Assembly (NCBI GenBank): GCA_023150295.1
Contig: JAKLLE010000017.1
Coordinates: 1-55,446 of the forward strand
Direction: 5' to 3'
Source of the DNA: Giesbergeria sp.
GTDB lineage: Bacteria; Pseudomonadota; Gammaproteobacteria; Burkholderiales; Burkholderiaceae_C
DNA: 55,446 nt
The first letter of the stretch is position 1. The number at the start of each line of letters is the position of its first letter. Positions 17,341-25,454 of the stretch are shown one piece after another. A program made the translations under genes and the position numbers. Below the pieces are notes generated by a model. The model made no database searches. It saw only the letters and a list, made by a program, of their open reading frames with translations, and was not told the DNA's origin.

Positions 17341-17347
17341 TGGCCGC

Positions 17348-17818
17348 ATGAAAAGCAAAACCACGGCCGCATGGCTGACCTTCATCGGAGGACCGCTGGG
17401 CCTGCACCGCTTCTATCTCCATGGATTCTGGGACCTGCCCGGCTGGCTGCTGCCGGTGCCTACGGCCCTGGGTCTGTACGGCATTGAGCGGGTGCAGCAG
17501 CATGGGCAGGACGACCACCTGAGCTGGCTGCTCATCCCCCTGCTGGGCTTTACCTTTGCGGGCTGCGCCCTGCGCGCCATTCTGTATGCGCTCACCCCAC
17601 CCGAGCGCTGGAACGCCCGGTTCAACCCAGGGGCGGTATCAGACACCCCCGCAGGGCACACGCACTGGGGCACCATTGGTGCGATTGTGGCCTCCCTGAT
17701 GGTGGGGACCGGGGTGCTGATGGCCAGCCTGGCGTTCAGCTTTCAGCGCTATTTCGAATACCAGATCGAGGAAGCGCGCAAAATATCCCAGCCGAGCCAA
17801 GCCCCCATAGAAAAATAG
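17348..17818 (+). CDS. Small membrane protein with TM2-like N-terminus
   Basis: A 156-residue protein with an N-terminal TM2-type motif (GGPLGLHRFYL, about 14-24), hydrophobic segments near 28-45, 58-78 and 108-130, and a charged C-terminus. It lies seven bases after the acetyltransferase and is probably cotranscribed with it. Oddity: the last two codons and the TAG stop (GAA AAA TAG) come from the left end of dispersed element copy B, so the insertion probably reset the C-terminus. The function is unknown. Confidence 0.75.
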   Translation: MKSKTTAAWLTFIGGPLGLHRFYLHGFWDLPGWLLPVPTALGLYGIERVQQHGQDDHLSWLLIPLLGFTFAGCALRAILYALTPPERWNARFNPGAVSDTPAGHTHWGTIGAIVASLMVGTGVLMASLAFSFQRYFEYQIEEARKISQPSQAPIEK

Positions 17819-17869
17819 CGCACAGCGCTTGTATATCAAGCGCTGTGTGCTATGTTTTTCATAGCGAAT
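17810..17869 (+). repeat. Dispersed 60-base element, copy B (hairpin terminator between convergent genes)
   Basis: A clear copy. It supplies the stop codon of the TM2-like gene and ends at the base before the stop codon of the Pit gene on the other strand. Its centre forms a 15-bp hairpin (17817-17831 with 17837-17851, loop TATAT) followed by TATGTTTTTC, so it probably also terminates transcription. Confidence 0.88.
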
Positions 17870-18880
17870 TTAGTAGAGTTGCAGGCTCACCCAGTAAGCC
17901 ACCGCAGCCACAAAGGCGCTGGCCGGAATCGTCAGAATCCAAGCCCAGACGATGTTGCCCGCCACACCCCAGCGCACGGCGCTGGCGCGCTGCGTGGAAC
18001 CCACACCCACGATGGCGCCGGTGATGGTGTGCGTGGTGGACACCGGGATGCCCAGCACGGTGGCCAGGAACAGCGTCATGGCGCCCCCCGTTTCGGCACA
18101 GAAGCCACCCACGGGCTTGAGCTTGGTGATTTTTTGCCCCATGGTCTTGACGATGCGCCAGCCACCAAACATGGTGCCCAGGCCGATGGCGGCATAGCAG
18201 ATCACAATGGTCCAGAGCGGGGGCGCAGTGTCTGCCGTGGACGAATACCCGGTAGCAATGAGCAGCAGCCAGATGATGCCGATCGTCTTCTGCGCGTCGT
18301 TGCCACCATGGCCCAGGCTGTAGGCACCGGCCGAGAGCAGTTGCAGGCGGCGGAACCACTGATCCACGCTGCTGGGGCGGGTGCGGCGGAACAGCCAGGC
18401 CACGGCCACCATCATCAGCGAACCCAGCGTGAAGCCCAGCAGCGGCGACACAAAGATGAACGCCACGGTCTTGAGAATGCCCTTGGCGATGAGCGCGCTG
18501 GCCCCGGCCTTGGCAATGACGGCACCCACAATGCCGCCGATCAGCGCGTGCGAGGAGCTGCTGGGGATGCCGTAGTACCAGGTGATCACGTTCCAGGTGA
18601 TGGCGCCCACGAGTGCACCGAAGACCACATGGGTATCGACCACGCCGGGCTCGACAATGCCCTTGCCGATGGTGGCCGCCACGCTCAGGTGGAACACAAA
18701 AATGGCGACAAAGTTGAAAAAGGCGGCAAACACCACGGCCTGGCCGGGGCGCAGCACCCCGGTGGACACCACCGTGGCAATGGAGTTGGCCGCGTCGTGG
18801 AAGCCATTCATGAAATCGAACACGACGGCCAGCGCCACCAGCAGCACCACGACCCACAGGGCGGTTTGTACGGTATCCAT
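17870..18880 (-). CDS. pit: Low-affinity inorganic phosphate transporter, PiT family
   Basis: A 336-residue inner-membrane carrier (phosphate-metal:proton symport). Both inverted PiT signatures are visible: DFMNGFHDAANSIATVVSTG (about 22-41) and, in the second half, SLGHGGNDAQKTIGII; the family GIPSSSSHALIGGIVGA and GIPVSTTHTITGAIVGVG repeats are also present. About nine or ten helices. The DUF47 gene lies 25 bases upstream on the same strand, the classic PiT-DUF47 pair. The stop codon abuts dispersed element copy B. Confidence 0.95.
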   Translation of the reverse strand: MDTVQTALWVVVLLVALAVVFDFMNGFHDAANSIATVVSTGVLRPGQAVVFAAFFNFVAIFVFHLSVAATIGKGIVEPGVVDTHVVFGALVGAITWNVITWYYGIPSSSSHALIGGIVGAVIAKAGASALIAKGILKTVAFIFVSPLLGFTLGSLMMVAVAWLFRRTRPSSVDQWFRRLQLLSAGAYSLGHGGNDAQKTIGIIWLLLIATGYSSTADTAPPLWTIVICYAAIGLGTMFGGWRIVKTMGQKITKLKPVGGFCAETGGAMTLFLATVLGIPVSTTHTITGAIVGVGSTQRASAVRWGVAGNIVWAWILTIPASAFVAAVAYWVSLQLY

Positions 18881-18905
18881 GGATATGAACCGTTCGCGCT
18901 GAAGG

Positions 18906-19553
18906 TCAGGAGTTCTCGAGGACGATGCCCTCGATCAGGTTGGCCACATCCTCGCACTTGTCGGTGATGGTCTCCAACAATTCATAGATGGCCTTGAGCT
19001 TGATGAGCTCGCGCACGTCCTCTTCCTCGCGGAACAGCTTGCTCATGGCACTGCGCAGCACGCGGTCGGCATCGCTCTCCAACCGGTCGATTTCCTCGCA
19101 GGTCTTGAGCGCTGCCTCGGCCGTGGCCGGGTCGGCCAGCTTGTGAAGCAGCTTGACGGCATCGCGCACCCGCTCGCAGCACTTGACGCTCAGCTCCGTC
19201 AGACGGGTGATCTCCTCCGTCATGCTGCGCACGTCGTAGAGGCTCATGGTCTCGGCCGAATCCTGGATCAGGTCGGCCACGTCGTCCATGGTGTTGATCA
19301 GCGAGTGGATCTGCTCGCGGTCGATGGGCGTGATGAAGGTCTTGTGGATGGCACGGCTGACCTCCTGCGTCACGCGGTCGGCCGAGCGCTCGGCGTTGTC
19401 CACGTCCTGCGCGTACTTGTCGCGCAGGTGCGGGTCGTTGTAGTTCGACACGAGCTGGGAGAACGCGCGCGCCGCTTCAACAATGCGGTCTGCGTGCTGG
19501 TTGAACAGGTCGAAGAAATTGCCTTCGCGCGGCAAGAGCTTGCCAAAAAGCAT
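18906..19553 (-). CDS. DUF47-family (PhoU-like) partner of the PiT phosphate transporter
   Basis: A 215-residue all-helical cytosolic protein, MLFGKLLPREGNFFDLFNQH at the start, with PhoU-like acidic repeats such as DDVADLIQDSAE and CEDVANLIEGI, which in relatives bind metal. DUF47 proteins sit beside Pit genes and are thought to gate or regulate phosphate uptake. The order DUF47-pit with 25 bases between them supports this. The upstream minus-strand region has TTGTCAC-CATC-TGGTTAC (about 19587-19604), a weak match to a Pho box; this is only suggestive. Confidence 0.93.
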   Translation of the reverse strand: MLFGKLLPREGNFFDLFNQHADRIVEAARAFSQLVSNYNDPHLRDKYAQDVDNAERSADRVTQEVSRAIHKTFITPIDREQIHSLINTMDDVADLIQDSAETMSLYDVRSMTEEITRLTELSVKCCERVRDAVKLLHKLADPATAEAALKTCEEIDRLESDADRVLRSAMSKLFREEEDVRELIKLKAIYELLETITDKCEDVANLIEGIVLENS

Positions 19554-19681
19554 GGGGACTCCCGGTGAAACAGGTAATTTTTGAAGAAAATGTAACCAGA
19601 TGGTGACAATTTCGTGTATCGGTGGAGTTTAACCGCTGTGGTGCACCACGCGGGTGCAGACCCGCCAGGCCATGACTTGCC

Positions 19682-20047
19682 TCAAGCACCTCGAAAAATG
19701 AAGTACACCGCCCCCACCATGCACAAGCCCGCCCAGAGGTAGTCCCATTTGAGGGGCTGGTTCAGGTAGAACACGGCAAAGGGCACGAACACGCTCAGGG
19801 TGATGACTTCCTGCAGGATCTTGAGCTGCCCGACGTTGAACTGCGTGTACCCGATGCGGTTGGCCGGCACCTGCAGCAGGTATTCAAACAGCGCAATGCC
19901 CCAGCTCACCAGGGCCGCCACGTACCAGGGCGCGGTGGCCAGGTTCTTGAGGTGCCCGTACCAGGCAAAGGTCATGAACACGTTGCTGGCCACCAGCAAC
20001 AACACCGTCTGCAGCGAAATGGGCAGAGACTGGAGCAGTGTCATCAT
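19682..20047 (-). CDS. DUF486 family small membrane protein
   Basis: A 121-residue protein with four hydrophobic helices (about 10-30, 40-60, 78-95 and 102-118), the DMT-like architecture of the DUF486 family. The segment FAWYGHLKN and the closing LKWDYLWAGLCMVGAVYF fit that family. No biochemical role is established. It stands alone between the DUF47 gene and the liv operon, with dispersed element copy C upstream of its start. Confidence 0.88.
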   Translation of the reverse strand: MMTLLQSLPISLQTVLLLVASNVFMTFAWYGHLKNLATAPWYVAALVSWGIALFEYLLQVPANRIGYTQFNVGQLKILQEVITLSVFVPFAVFYLNQPLKWDYLWAGLCMVGAVYFIFRGA

Positions 20048-20061
20048 GGCAAAAATACCAA

Positions 20062-20121
20062 TAAAAAAGGCCTGAAAGGTAATACCATCAAGCGCTAGAA
20101 GCTATCAATAGTATAGCAATC
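20062..20121 (+). repeat. Dispersed 60-base element, copy C (intergenic)
   Basis: A clear copy in the 119-base gap between the DUF486 start (20047) and livF stop (20167): TAAAAAA at the left, AAGCGCTAGAAGCTAT at offset 29, a 7-base spacer and TAGCAATC. The flanking GGCCTGA / TCAGGCC arms (20069-20075 and 20120-20126) form a 7-bp inverted repeat around it. Confidence 0.85.
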
Positions 20122-20166
20122 AGGCCCTGTGCAACGCCCCCTGCACAACGGGAGCGTGCCCGCGGG

Positions 20167-20892
20167 TCACTCGCCCAGGTAGGCGGCGCGCACCTTGGGG
20201 TCGCTCAGCAGTTCCTTGCCAGGGCCGGTCATGGTGATCAGGCCGGACTCCATCACGTAGCCACGGTCGGCAATGGCCAGCGCGCGGCTGGCGTTCTGCT
20301 CGACCAGCACGATGGTCACGCCCAGGGCATACACGTCGCGCACCACTTCGAAGATCTTGTCCACCATGATGGGCGACAGGCCCATGGAAGGCTCGTCCAG
20401 CAGCAGCACCTTGGGCTGGCTCATCAGCGCGCGGCCCATGGCCAGCATCTGCTGTTCGCCGCCGGACATGGTGCCGGCCAGTTGGTCCTTGCGCTCGCGC
20501 AGGCGCGGGAAGATGGTGAACATCTTCTCGATGTCGGCCAGGATGCCGGCCTTGTCGCTGCGCGTGTAGGCGCCCATCTGCAGGTTTTCGGTGATGGTCA
20601 TGCGAGCAAACACGCCTCGGCCTTCGGGCACCATGACCAGGCCTTTCTTGACCAGATCCCAGGCGCCCTTGCCCTTGATGCTCTGGCCCAGGTATTCGAT
20701 GTCGCCATCGTTCATCGCCAGCGTGCCGGTGATGGCCTTCATGGTGGTGGTCTTGCCCGCACCGTTGGAGCCGATCAGCGAGACCAGCTCGCCCTCGCGC
20801 ACCTCAAAGTCCACGCCCTTGACAGCCTGGATGCCGCCGTAGGCCACCTTCAGGCCCTTGACCTTCAGCAATACGTTCGTCTTGTCGGCCAT
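20167..20892 (-). CDS. livF: Branched-chain amino-acid ABC transporter, ATPase LivF
   Basis: A 241-residue ATPase. Walker A GSNGAGKT (about 37-44), ABC signature MSGGEQQ (about 145-151), Walker B LLLDEP (about 165-170) and the HAAT-specific LVEQN H-loop region are all present. It couples ATP hydrolysis to uptake of leucine, isoleucine, valine or similar amides. It begins two bases after livG ends and is last in the livHMGF operon. Confidence 0.95.
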   Translation of the reverse strand: MADKTNVLLKVKGLKVAYGGIQAVKGVDFEVREGELVSLIGSNGAGKTTTMKAITGTLAMNDGDIEYLGQSIKGKGAWDLVKKGLVMVPEGRGVFARMTITENLQMGAYTRSDKAGILADIEKMFTIFPRLRERKDQLAGTMSGGEQQMLAMGRALMSQPKVLLLDEPSMGLSPIMVDKIFEVVRDVYALGVTIVLVEQNASRALAIADRGYVMESGLITMTGPGKELLSDPKVRAAYLGE

Positions 20893-20894
20893 GC

Positions 20895-21677
20895 TCAGTG
20901 TCCTCCGGTGCCCAGATAGGCCTCAATCACTTTTTCGTTCTTCTGCACATCGGCGGGCGTGCCTTCGGCGATCTGCTTACCGTAGTCGAGCACGGTCACG
21001 CGGTCGCACAGGCCCATCACCAGCTTCACATCGTGTTCGATCAGCAGGATGGTGCGGTTGTCCTTGCGGATTTGGTCGATCAGCTCGCGCAGCTGCACTT
21101 TCTCGGTGGCGTTCATGCCGGCGGCGGGCTCGTCCAGCGCGATGAGCTGGGGGTCGGTGGCCAGGGCGCGGGCGATTTCCAGGCGGCGCTGGTCGCCGTA
21201 GCTCAGCGTGCGGGCCTTGAAGTCGGCAAACCTGCCAATACCCACATAGTCCAGCAGCTCCTGCGCCCGGCGGCGGATGGCGGCTTCTTCGTCCTTGAAG
21301 CCCTTGGTGCGCAGGATGGCGCCCAGCAGGCCCGAGCCCGTGCGGATGTGGCGCCCCACCATCACGTTCTCCAGCGCCGTCATTTCGGCAAAGAGGCGAA
21401 TGTTCTGGAAGGTACGGGCGATGCCCGCCTTGGCCACCTCGTGCACCGCCGTGGGCTCGTAGGGCTTGCCCGCCAGCTCAAAGGTGCCGCTGTCGGGCGT
21501 GTACAGGCCGGTGATCACGTTGAAGAACGTGGTCTTGCCCGCTCCGTTGGGACCGATCAGGCCATAGACCTGACCACGCTGGATGGTGATGCCCACGTCG
21601 GACAGGGCCTGCAAGCCGCCAAAGCGCTTGGAAATGCCGGCGACCTTCAGCACCACGTTGTTGTTTTGTTCTGCCAT
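20895..21677 (-). CDS. livG: Branched-chain amino-acid ABC transporter, ATPase LivG
   Basis: The second ATPase, 260 residues. Walker A GPNGAGKT, a long HAAT-type insertion after it (TGLYTPDSGTFELAGKPYEP), the LivG-typical IARTFQNIRLF, signature LSYGDQRR and Walker B IALDEPAAGMN followed by LIEHDVKLVM. ATG 21677 is used; an in-frame TTG at 21683 is an alternative. It is separated from livM by 22 bases. Confidence 0.95.
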   Translation of the reverse strand: MAEQNNNVVLKVAGISKRFGGLQALSDVGITIQRGQVYGLIGPNGAGKTTFFNVITGLYTPDSGTFELAGKPYEPTAVHEVAKAGIARTFQNIRLFAEMTALENVMVGRHIRTGSGLLGAILRTKGFKDEEAAIRRRAQELLDYVGIGRFADFKARTLSYGDQRRLEIARALATDPQLIALDEPAAGMNATEKVQLRELIDQIRKDNRTILLIEHDVKLVMGLCDRVTVLDYGKQIAEGTPADVQKNEKVIEAYLGTGGH

Positions 21678-21699
21678 GTTCAAACTCTCTGCGCTGGGT

Positions 21700-22776
21700 T
21701 CAGGTCTTCTGCGTCAGGCTCTTGCCATGCTCGGGCGCAGGCCACAGGCCACGCGGACGCAGCAGCATCACGATGATCATGGCCAGCGCGATGAGCAGCT
21801 GGCGCAGGATGGCGGCGTCCAGGCGGCCGTCGGTCATGGCCTGCAGCGGGCCTGCGACGTAGCGCAGCACCTCGGGCAGGGCCGACAGCAGCACCGCGCC
21901 CAGGATCACGCCCGGCAGGTGGCCGATACCGCCCAGCACCACCATGGCAACGATCATCACCGACTCCATCAGACTGAAGGACTCGGGCGAGACAAAGCCC
22001 TGGAAGGCACCGAACATCGCGCCCGACACGCCACCGAACGAGGCGCCCATGCCGAAGGCCAGCAGCTTGAGGTTGCGGGTGTTGATGCCCATGGCCTTGG
22101 CGGCGATCTCGTCCTCGCGGATGGCCATCCAGGCGCGGCCGATGCGCGAATCCTGCAGGCGGTAGCAGATGACGATACTGACGAGCACCAGGGCCAGGAA
22201 CAGGTAGTAATACAGCGTCACAGAGCTGATATCGAACCCGAACAGCTCCAGGCGCTTGCCCAGATCCAAGCCAAAAATCTTGACCGAGTCGATCTGGCCA
22301 ATGCCCTTGGGGCCGTTGGTCAGGTTGACGGGGTGGTCCAGGTTGTTCAGGAAGATGCGGATGATCTCGCCGAACCCCAGCGTCACGATGGCCAGGTAGT
22401 CACCGCGCAGCTTGAGCGTGGGCGCGCCCAGCAGGGCCCCAAAGAACGCCGCTACCAACGCCGCCGCCGGTATCACCAGCCACAGCGAGGTGTGCAGGCC
22501 ATCGGGAAACATGGCGGCAAACGCCGCAAAGTTGTCCGCCAGGTGGGGCGAAGCCAAGAGGCCGAACAGATAGGCCCCCACAGCGTAGAAGGCCACATAG
22601 CCCAGATCCAGCAGACCGGCGTAGCCCACCACGATGTTCAGGCCCAGGGCCAGCAGCACGTACAGCAGTGCGATGTCGGCGATGCGCACCCAGGCGTTGC
22701 CGAAGAATTGCAGAATGAGCGGCAGCACCAGCAATGCAATGCCACCCAGAATCCAGTTGATTTTGGTGTTCTTCAT
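21700..22776 (-). CDS. livM: Branched-chain amino-acid ABC transporter, permease LivM
   Basis: A 358-residue permease with about ten hydrophobic segments and the LivM signatures LALGLNIVVGYAGLLDLGYV, LKLRGDYLAIVTLGFGEIIR and SRIGRAWMAIREDEIAA (the loop that contacts the ATPases). ATG 22776 is preceded by AGGAG; the frame extends upstream to 22815, overlapping the end of livH, without a better site. The C-terminus ends in RPRGLWPAPEHGKS, as is usual in the family. Confidence 0.95.
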   Translation of the reverse strand: MKNTKINWILGGIALLVLPLILQFFGNAWVRIADIALLYVLLALGLNIVVGYAGLLDLGYVAFYAVGAYLFGLLASPHLADNFAAFAAMFPDGLHTSLWLVIPAAALVAAFFGALLGAPTLKLRGDYLAIVTLGFGEIIRIFLNNLDHPVNLTNGPKGIGQIDSVKIFGLDLGKRLELFGFDISSVTLYYYLFLALVLVSIVICYRLQDSRIGRAWMAIREDEIAAKAMGINTRNLKLLAFGMGASFGGVSGAMFGAFQGFVSPESFSLMESVMIVAMVVLGGIGHLPGVILGAVLLSALPEVLRYVAGPLQAMTDGRLDAAILRQLLIALAMIIVMLLRPRGLWPAPEHGKSLTQKT

Positions 22777-22789
22777 GGTGTGCTGCTCC

Positions 22790-23719
22790 TCAGGCGCGAT
22801 CCGCCACACGCTCACCCAGCAGGCCCGAGGGGCGCAGCGTCAGGATGATGATGAGCACGATGAATGCGAAGATGTCGGTGTAGTGGCTGCCCAGCAGGCC
22901 ACCCGTGAGGGTGCCGATGTAGCCCGAGCCGATGGCTTCGATCAGGCCCAGCAAAATACCGCCCACCACAGCGCCGGCCAGGTTGCCGATGCCGCCGAAC
23001 ACAGCCGCCGTGAAGGCCTTGAGGCCGGGCAGGAAGCCCATGGTGTGCTGCGCCGTACCGTAGTTGGACGCATACATGATGCCGGCGATGGCGGCCAGCA
23101 CGGCACCGATGATGAAGGTGGCAGAAATCACCATGTCGGGCTTGACGCCCATGAGCGAGGCCACACGGGGGTTTTCGGCCGTAGCGCGCATGGCGCGGCC
23201 CAGGTTGGTGTGGTTGACCAGGTACACCAGCGAGGCCAGGGCCACAGCGGTGACGCCCAGGATCAGCACCTGCGTGGGCGTGATGTAGGCACCGCCGATC
23301 TCGAACGGGGTCGAGGGCAGCAGCGTGGGATAGGGCTTGTAGTTGGGCTTCCAGATGATCATGGCCAGCGTCTGCAGCAGGATGGACATGCCGATGGCCG
23401 TGATCAGGGGCGCCAGGCGCGGGCTGTTGCGCAGGGGCTTGTAGGCGATCTTCTCGATGGTCAGGTTCAGGGTGGCGGCCACCACGCAGGCGATCAGCGT
23501 GGCCAACAGCAGGATGACCCAGCCGGGGGCGCCGGGCATGGCGTCCTGCATCAAGCCGATACAGCTCCAACTGGTGAGTGCACCGACCATCAGCACCTCG
23601 CCGTGGGCGAAGTTGATCAGTTGAATAATGCCGTACACCATGGTGTAGCCCAAGGCTATCAAGGCGTACATGCTGCCGAGAACCAGACCGTTGATGATCT
23701 GTTGCAGCAAAATTTCCAT
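22790..23719 (-). CDS. livH: Branched-chain amino-acid ABC transporter, permease LivH
   Basis: A 309-residue permease, first gene of the operon. Signatures: QQIINGLVLGSMYALIALGY at the start, LINFAHGEVLMVGA, LGRAMRATAENPRVASLMGV (ATPase-contact loop) and the closing LTLRPSGLLGERV. AAGGAC precedes the ATG. No gene for a periplasmic binding protein (LivK/J) lies beside the operon; it must be supplied from elsewhere in the genome. Confidence 0.95.
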   Translation of the reverse strand: MEILLQQIINGLVLGSMYALIALGYTMVYGIIQLINFAHGEVLMVGALTSWSCIGLMQDAMPGAPGWVILLLATLIACVVAATLNLTIEKIAYKPLRNSPRLAPLITAIGMSILLQTLAMIIWKPNYKPYPTLLPSTPFEIGGAYITPTQVLILGVTAVALASLVYLVNHTNLGRAMRATAENPRVASLMGVKPDMVISATFIIGAVLAAIAGIMYASNYGTAQHTMGFLPGLKAFTAAVFGGIGNLAGAVVGGILLGLIEAIGSGYIGTLTGGLLGSHYTDIFAFIVLIIILTLRPSGLLGERVADRA

Positions 23720-23803
23720 AACAGAAGTCCTTCGTTTGTGACGGGATCCCGGATTGGTGGCACCAGGATTGGTACAGCCTTTTGGGCCCGCCTGCCATCT
23801 AGC

Positions 23804-23837
23804 AAAAAACCCGCCGGAGATACAGCCATGCGGGTTT
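23804..23837 (-). terminator. Intrinsic terminator between rarA and livH
   Basis: On the minus strand AAACCCGC (23837-23830) pairs with GCGGGTTT (23814-23807) around a 15-base loop, continuing into six T's. It should end the ftsK-lolA-rarA transcript before livH. A second, shorter hairpin (AAAACGC/GCGTTTT, 23941-23963) right after rarA may add to it. Confidence 0.7.
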
Positions 23838-23976
23838 GGTGGACGCGATTGTAGCGACTTGCATCTGGAAGGCCCTCCCCCCTCCCGGAGGGGTTTTCCC
23901 TTGGGTTGCCGCCATATCAGCGAGCTTCTGACGGCATTAGAAAACGCGATATAACGGCGTTTTACAAGCCAGCGCC

Positions 23977-25314
23977 TTATTTCTCGCCGTGCGCTTCGTC
24001 GGGCAGCGACCTTCCCTGCGCTGCCGCCTGGGCATTGCGCTGACGCAATTCATCGAGCTTGTCTGCAATGCGGATCTCCAGCCCGCGCCGCACCGGCTGG
24101 TAGAAGCCCGGTTCATCCATACCATCGGGCAGGTAGCGCTCGCCAGCGGCAAAGCCGCCCTCCTCGTCGTGCGCGTAGCGGTAGTCTTTGCCGTAGTCCA
24201 ACTCTTTCATGAGCTTGGTGGGCGCATTGCGCAAATGCATGGGCACGGGGCGCGTGCCGTCCTGTTTGACGAAGGCGCGCGCCGCGTTGTAGGCCTTGTA
24301 CACGGCGTTGGACTTGGGCGCCACCGCCAGATAGACCACGCATTCGGCCAGTGCCAGCTCGCCCTCGGGGCTGCCCAGGCGCTCGTACACCTCGGCGGCA
24401 TCCAGCGCCAGGCGCAGGGCGCGCGGGTCGGCCAGGCCCACGTCCTCGGCGGCCATGCGTACCATGCGCCGGGCCATGTAGCGCGGGTCGGCGCCGCCGT
24501 CGAGCATGCGCACCAGCCAGTACAGCGCGGCGTCGGGGTCGGAGCCGCGCACCGACTTGTGCAGCGCGCTGATGGTGTCGTAGAACTGCTCGCCGCCCTT
24601 GTCGTAGCGGCGCATGCGCTCGCCCAGCACCTTGAGCACCCAGGCATCCGAGATTTCGGCCAATTGTTCCTGCTGCGCCGCCATCTCCAGCGTTTCCAGC
24701 GTGTTGAGCAGGCGCCGCGCATCGCCGTCGGCATAGGCCACGAGGCGCTCGGCTGCTTCACTTTCGATAGCACGAAGCGCTTGTCCAGATTGGGCCAGAG
24801 CCACAATTTGCTTCAAATCATCGCTGGAGAGCGGCTGCAACACGTACACCGCGGCGCGCGACAGCAGGGCCGAGTTGACCTCGAACGAGGGGTTCTCGGT
24901 GGTCGCGCCGATAAAGGTAAACAGCCCGCTTTCCACATGCGGCAAAAAGGCATCTTGCTGGCTTTTGTTGAAGCGGTGCACCTCGTCCACAAAGACGAGG
25001 GTGCGCTGCTGCATCAGCCCGTCGCGCGCGCTTTCGGCCAACTGCACGGCGTCGCGGATGTCCTTCACGCCGCCCAGCACCGCGCTGATGCTGATGAACT
25101 GCGCATCGAACGCATCGGCCATGAGCCGCGCGATGGTGGTCTTGCCCACACCCGGTGGCCCCCAGAGGATGCAGCTGTGCGGCCGCCCCGACTCGAACGC
25201 CAGCCGCAGCGGCATGCCCGGCCCCAGCACATGCTGCTGGCCGATGACTTCGGAAAGCTGGCGCGGACGCAGGCGCTCGGCCAGGGGCTGGTGGGGAGTG
25301 GCAGGCGGTTTCAC
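23977..25314 (-). CDS. rarA: Replication-associated recombination AAA+ ATPase
   Basis: RarA (MgsA) is a clamp-loader-like AAA+ protein acting at stalled forks. GTG 25314 gives 445 residues, close to the family length of about 447, and puts PLAERLRPRQLSEVIGQQH at the N-terminus where it belongs; the frame runs on to a TTG at 25377. Walker A is GPPGVGKTT, Walker B is VFVDEVHRFN, sensor 1 is FIGATTENPSFEV, and the C-terminal tetramerisation part (GGADPRYMARRMVRMAAEDV) is intact. It follows lolA in the ftsK-lolA-rarA order known from many proteobacteria. Residues 169-188 overlap a weak copy of the dispersed element (copy H). Confidence 0.94.
   Translation of the reverse strand: MKPPATPHQPLAERLRPRQLSEVIGQQHVLGPGMPLRLAFESGRPHSCILWGPPGVGKTTIARLMADAFDAQFISISAVLGGVKDIRDAVQLAESARDGLMQQRTLVFVDEVHRFNKSQQDAFLPHVESGLFTFIGATTENPSFEVNSALLSRAAVYVLQPLSSDDLKQIVALAQSGQALRAIESEAAERLVAYADGDARRLLNTLETLEMAAQQEQLAEISDAWVLKVLGERMRRYDKGGEQFYDTISALHKSVRGSDPDAALYWLVRMLDGGADPRYMARRMVRMAAEDVGLADPRALRLALDAAEVYERLGSPEGELALAECVVYLAVAPKSNAVYKAYNAARAFVKQDGTRPVPMHLRNAPTKLMKELDYGKDYRYAHDEEGGFAAGERYLPDGMDEPGFYQPVRRGLEIRIADKLDELRQRNAQAAAQGRSLPDEAHGEK
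24751..24810 (-). repeat. Dispersed 60-base element, copy H (inside rarA)
   Basis: A weaker copy on the rarA sense strand in phase 0: CAAATT at the left end, GGCTCTGGCC, then AAGCGCTTCGTGCTATC at offset 29, AAAG and AGCA. It codes for residues 169-188, a helical Ala/Gln-rich stretch. Confidence 0.45.
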
Positions 25315-25454
25315 GGTAGCTGTCGATGGTAGCGGGCAAACGCCACCCTGCGCGGCAGGCCCCGAGGGCGCCAGCAAACCTGTGCTGCATCCAGGCCGTG
25401 CCAGCCGCCATCGGACTGGCGCTGGTGCTGGTGGCCTGAATACCCGTCAGCACG

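Noticed and set aside
23870-23935. Regulatory RNA in the rarA-livH gap
   Set aside because: Short hairpins only (CCCCTC/GAGGGG with a T-run on the plus strand); no promoter and no plus-strand gene ends there.
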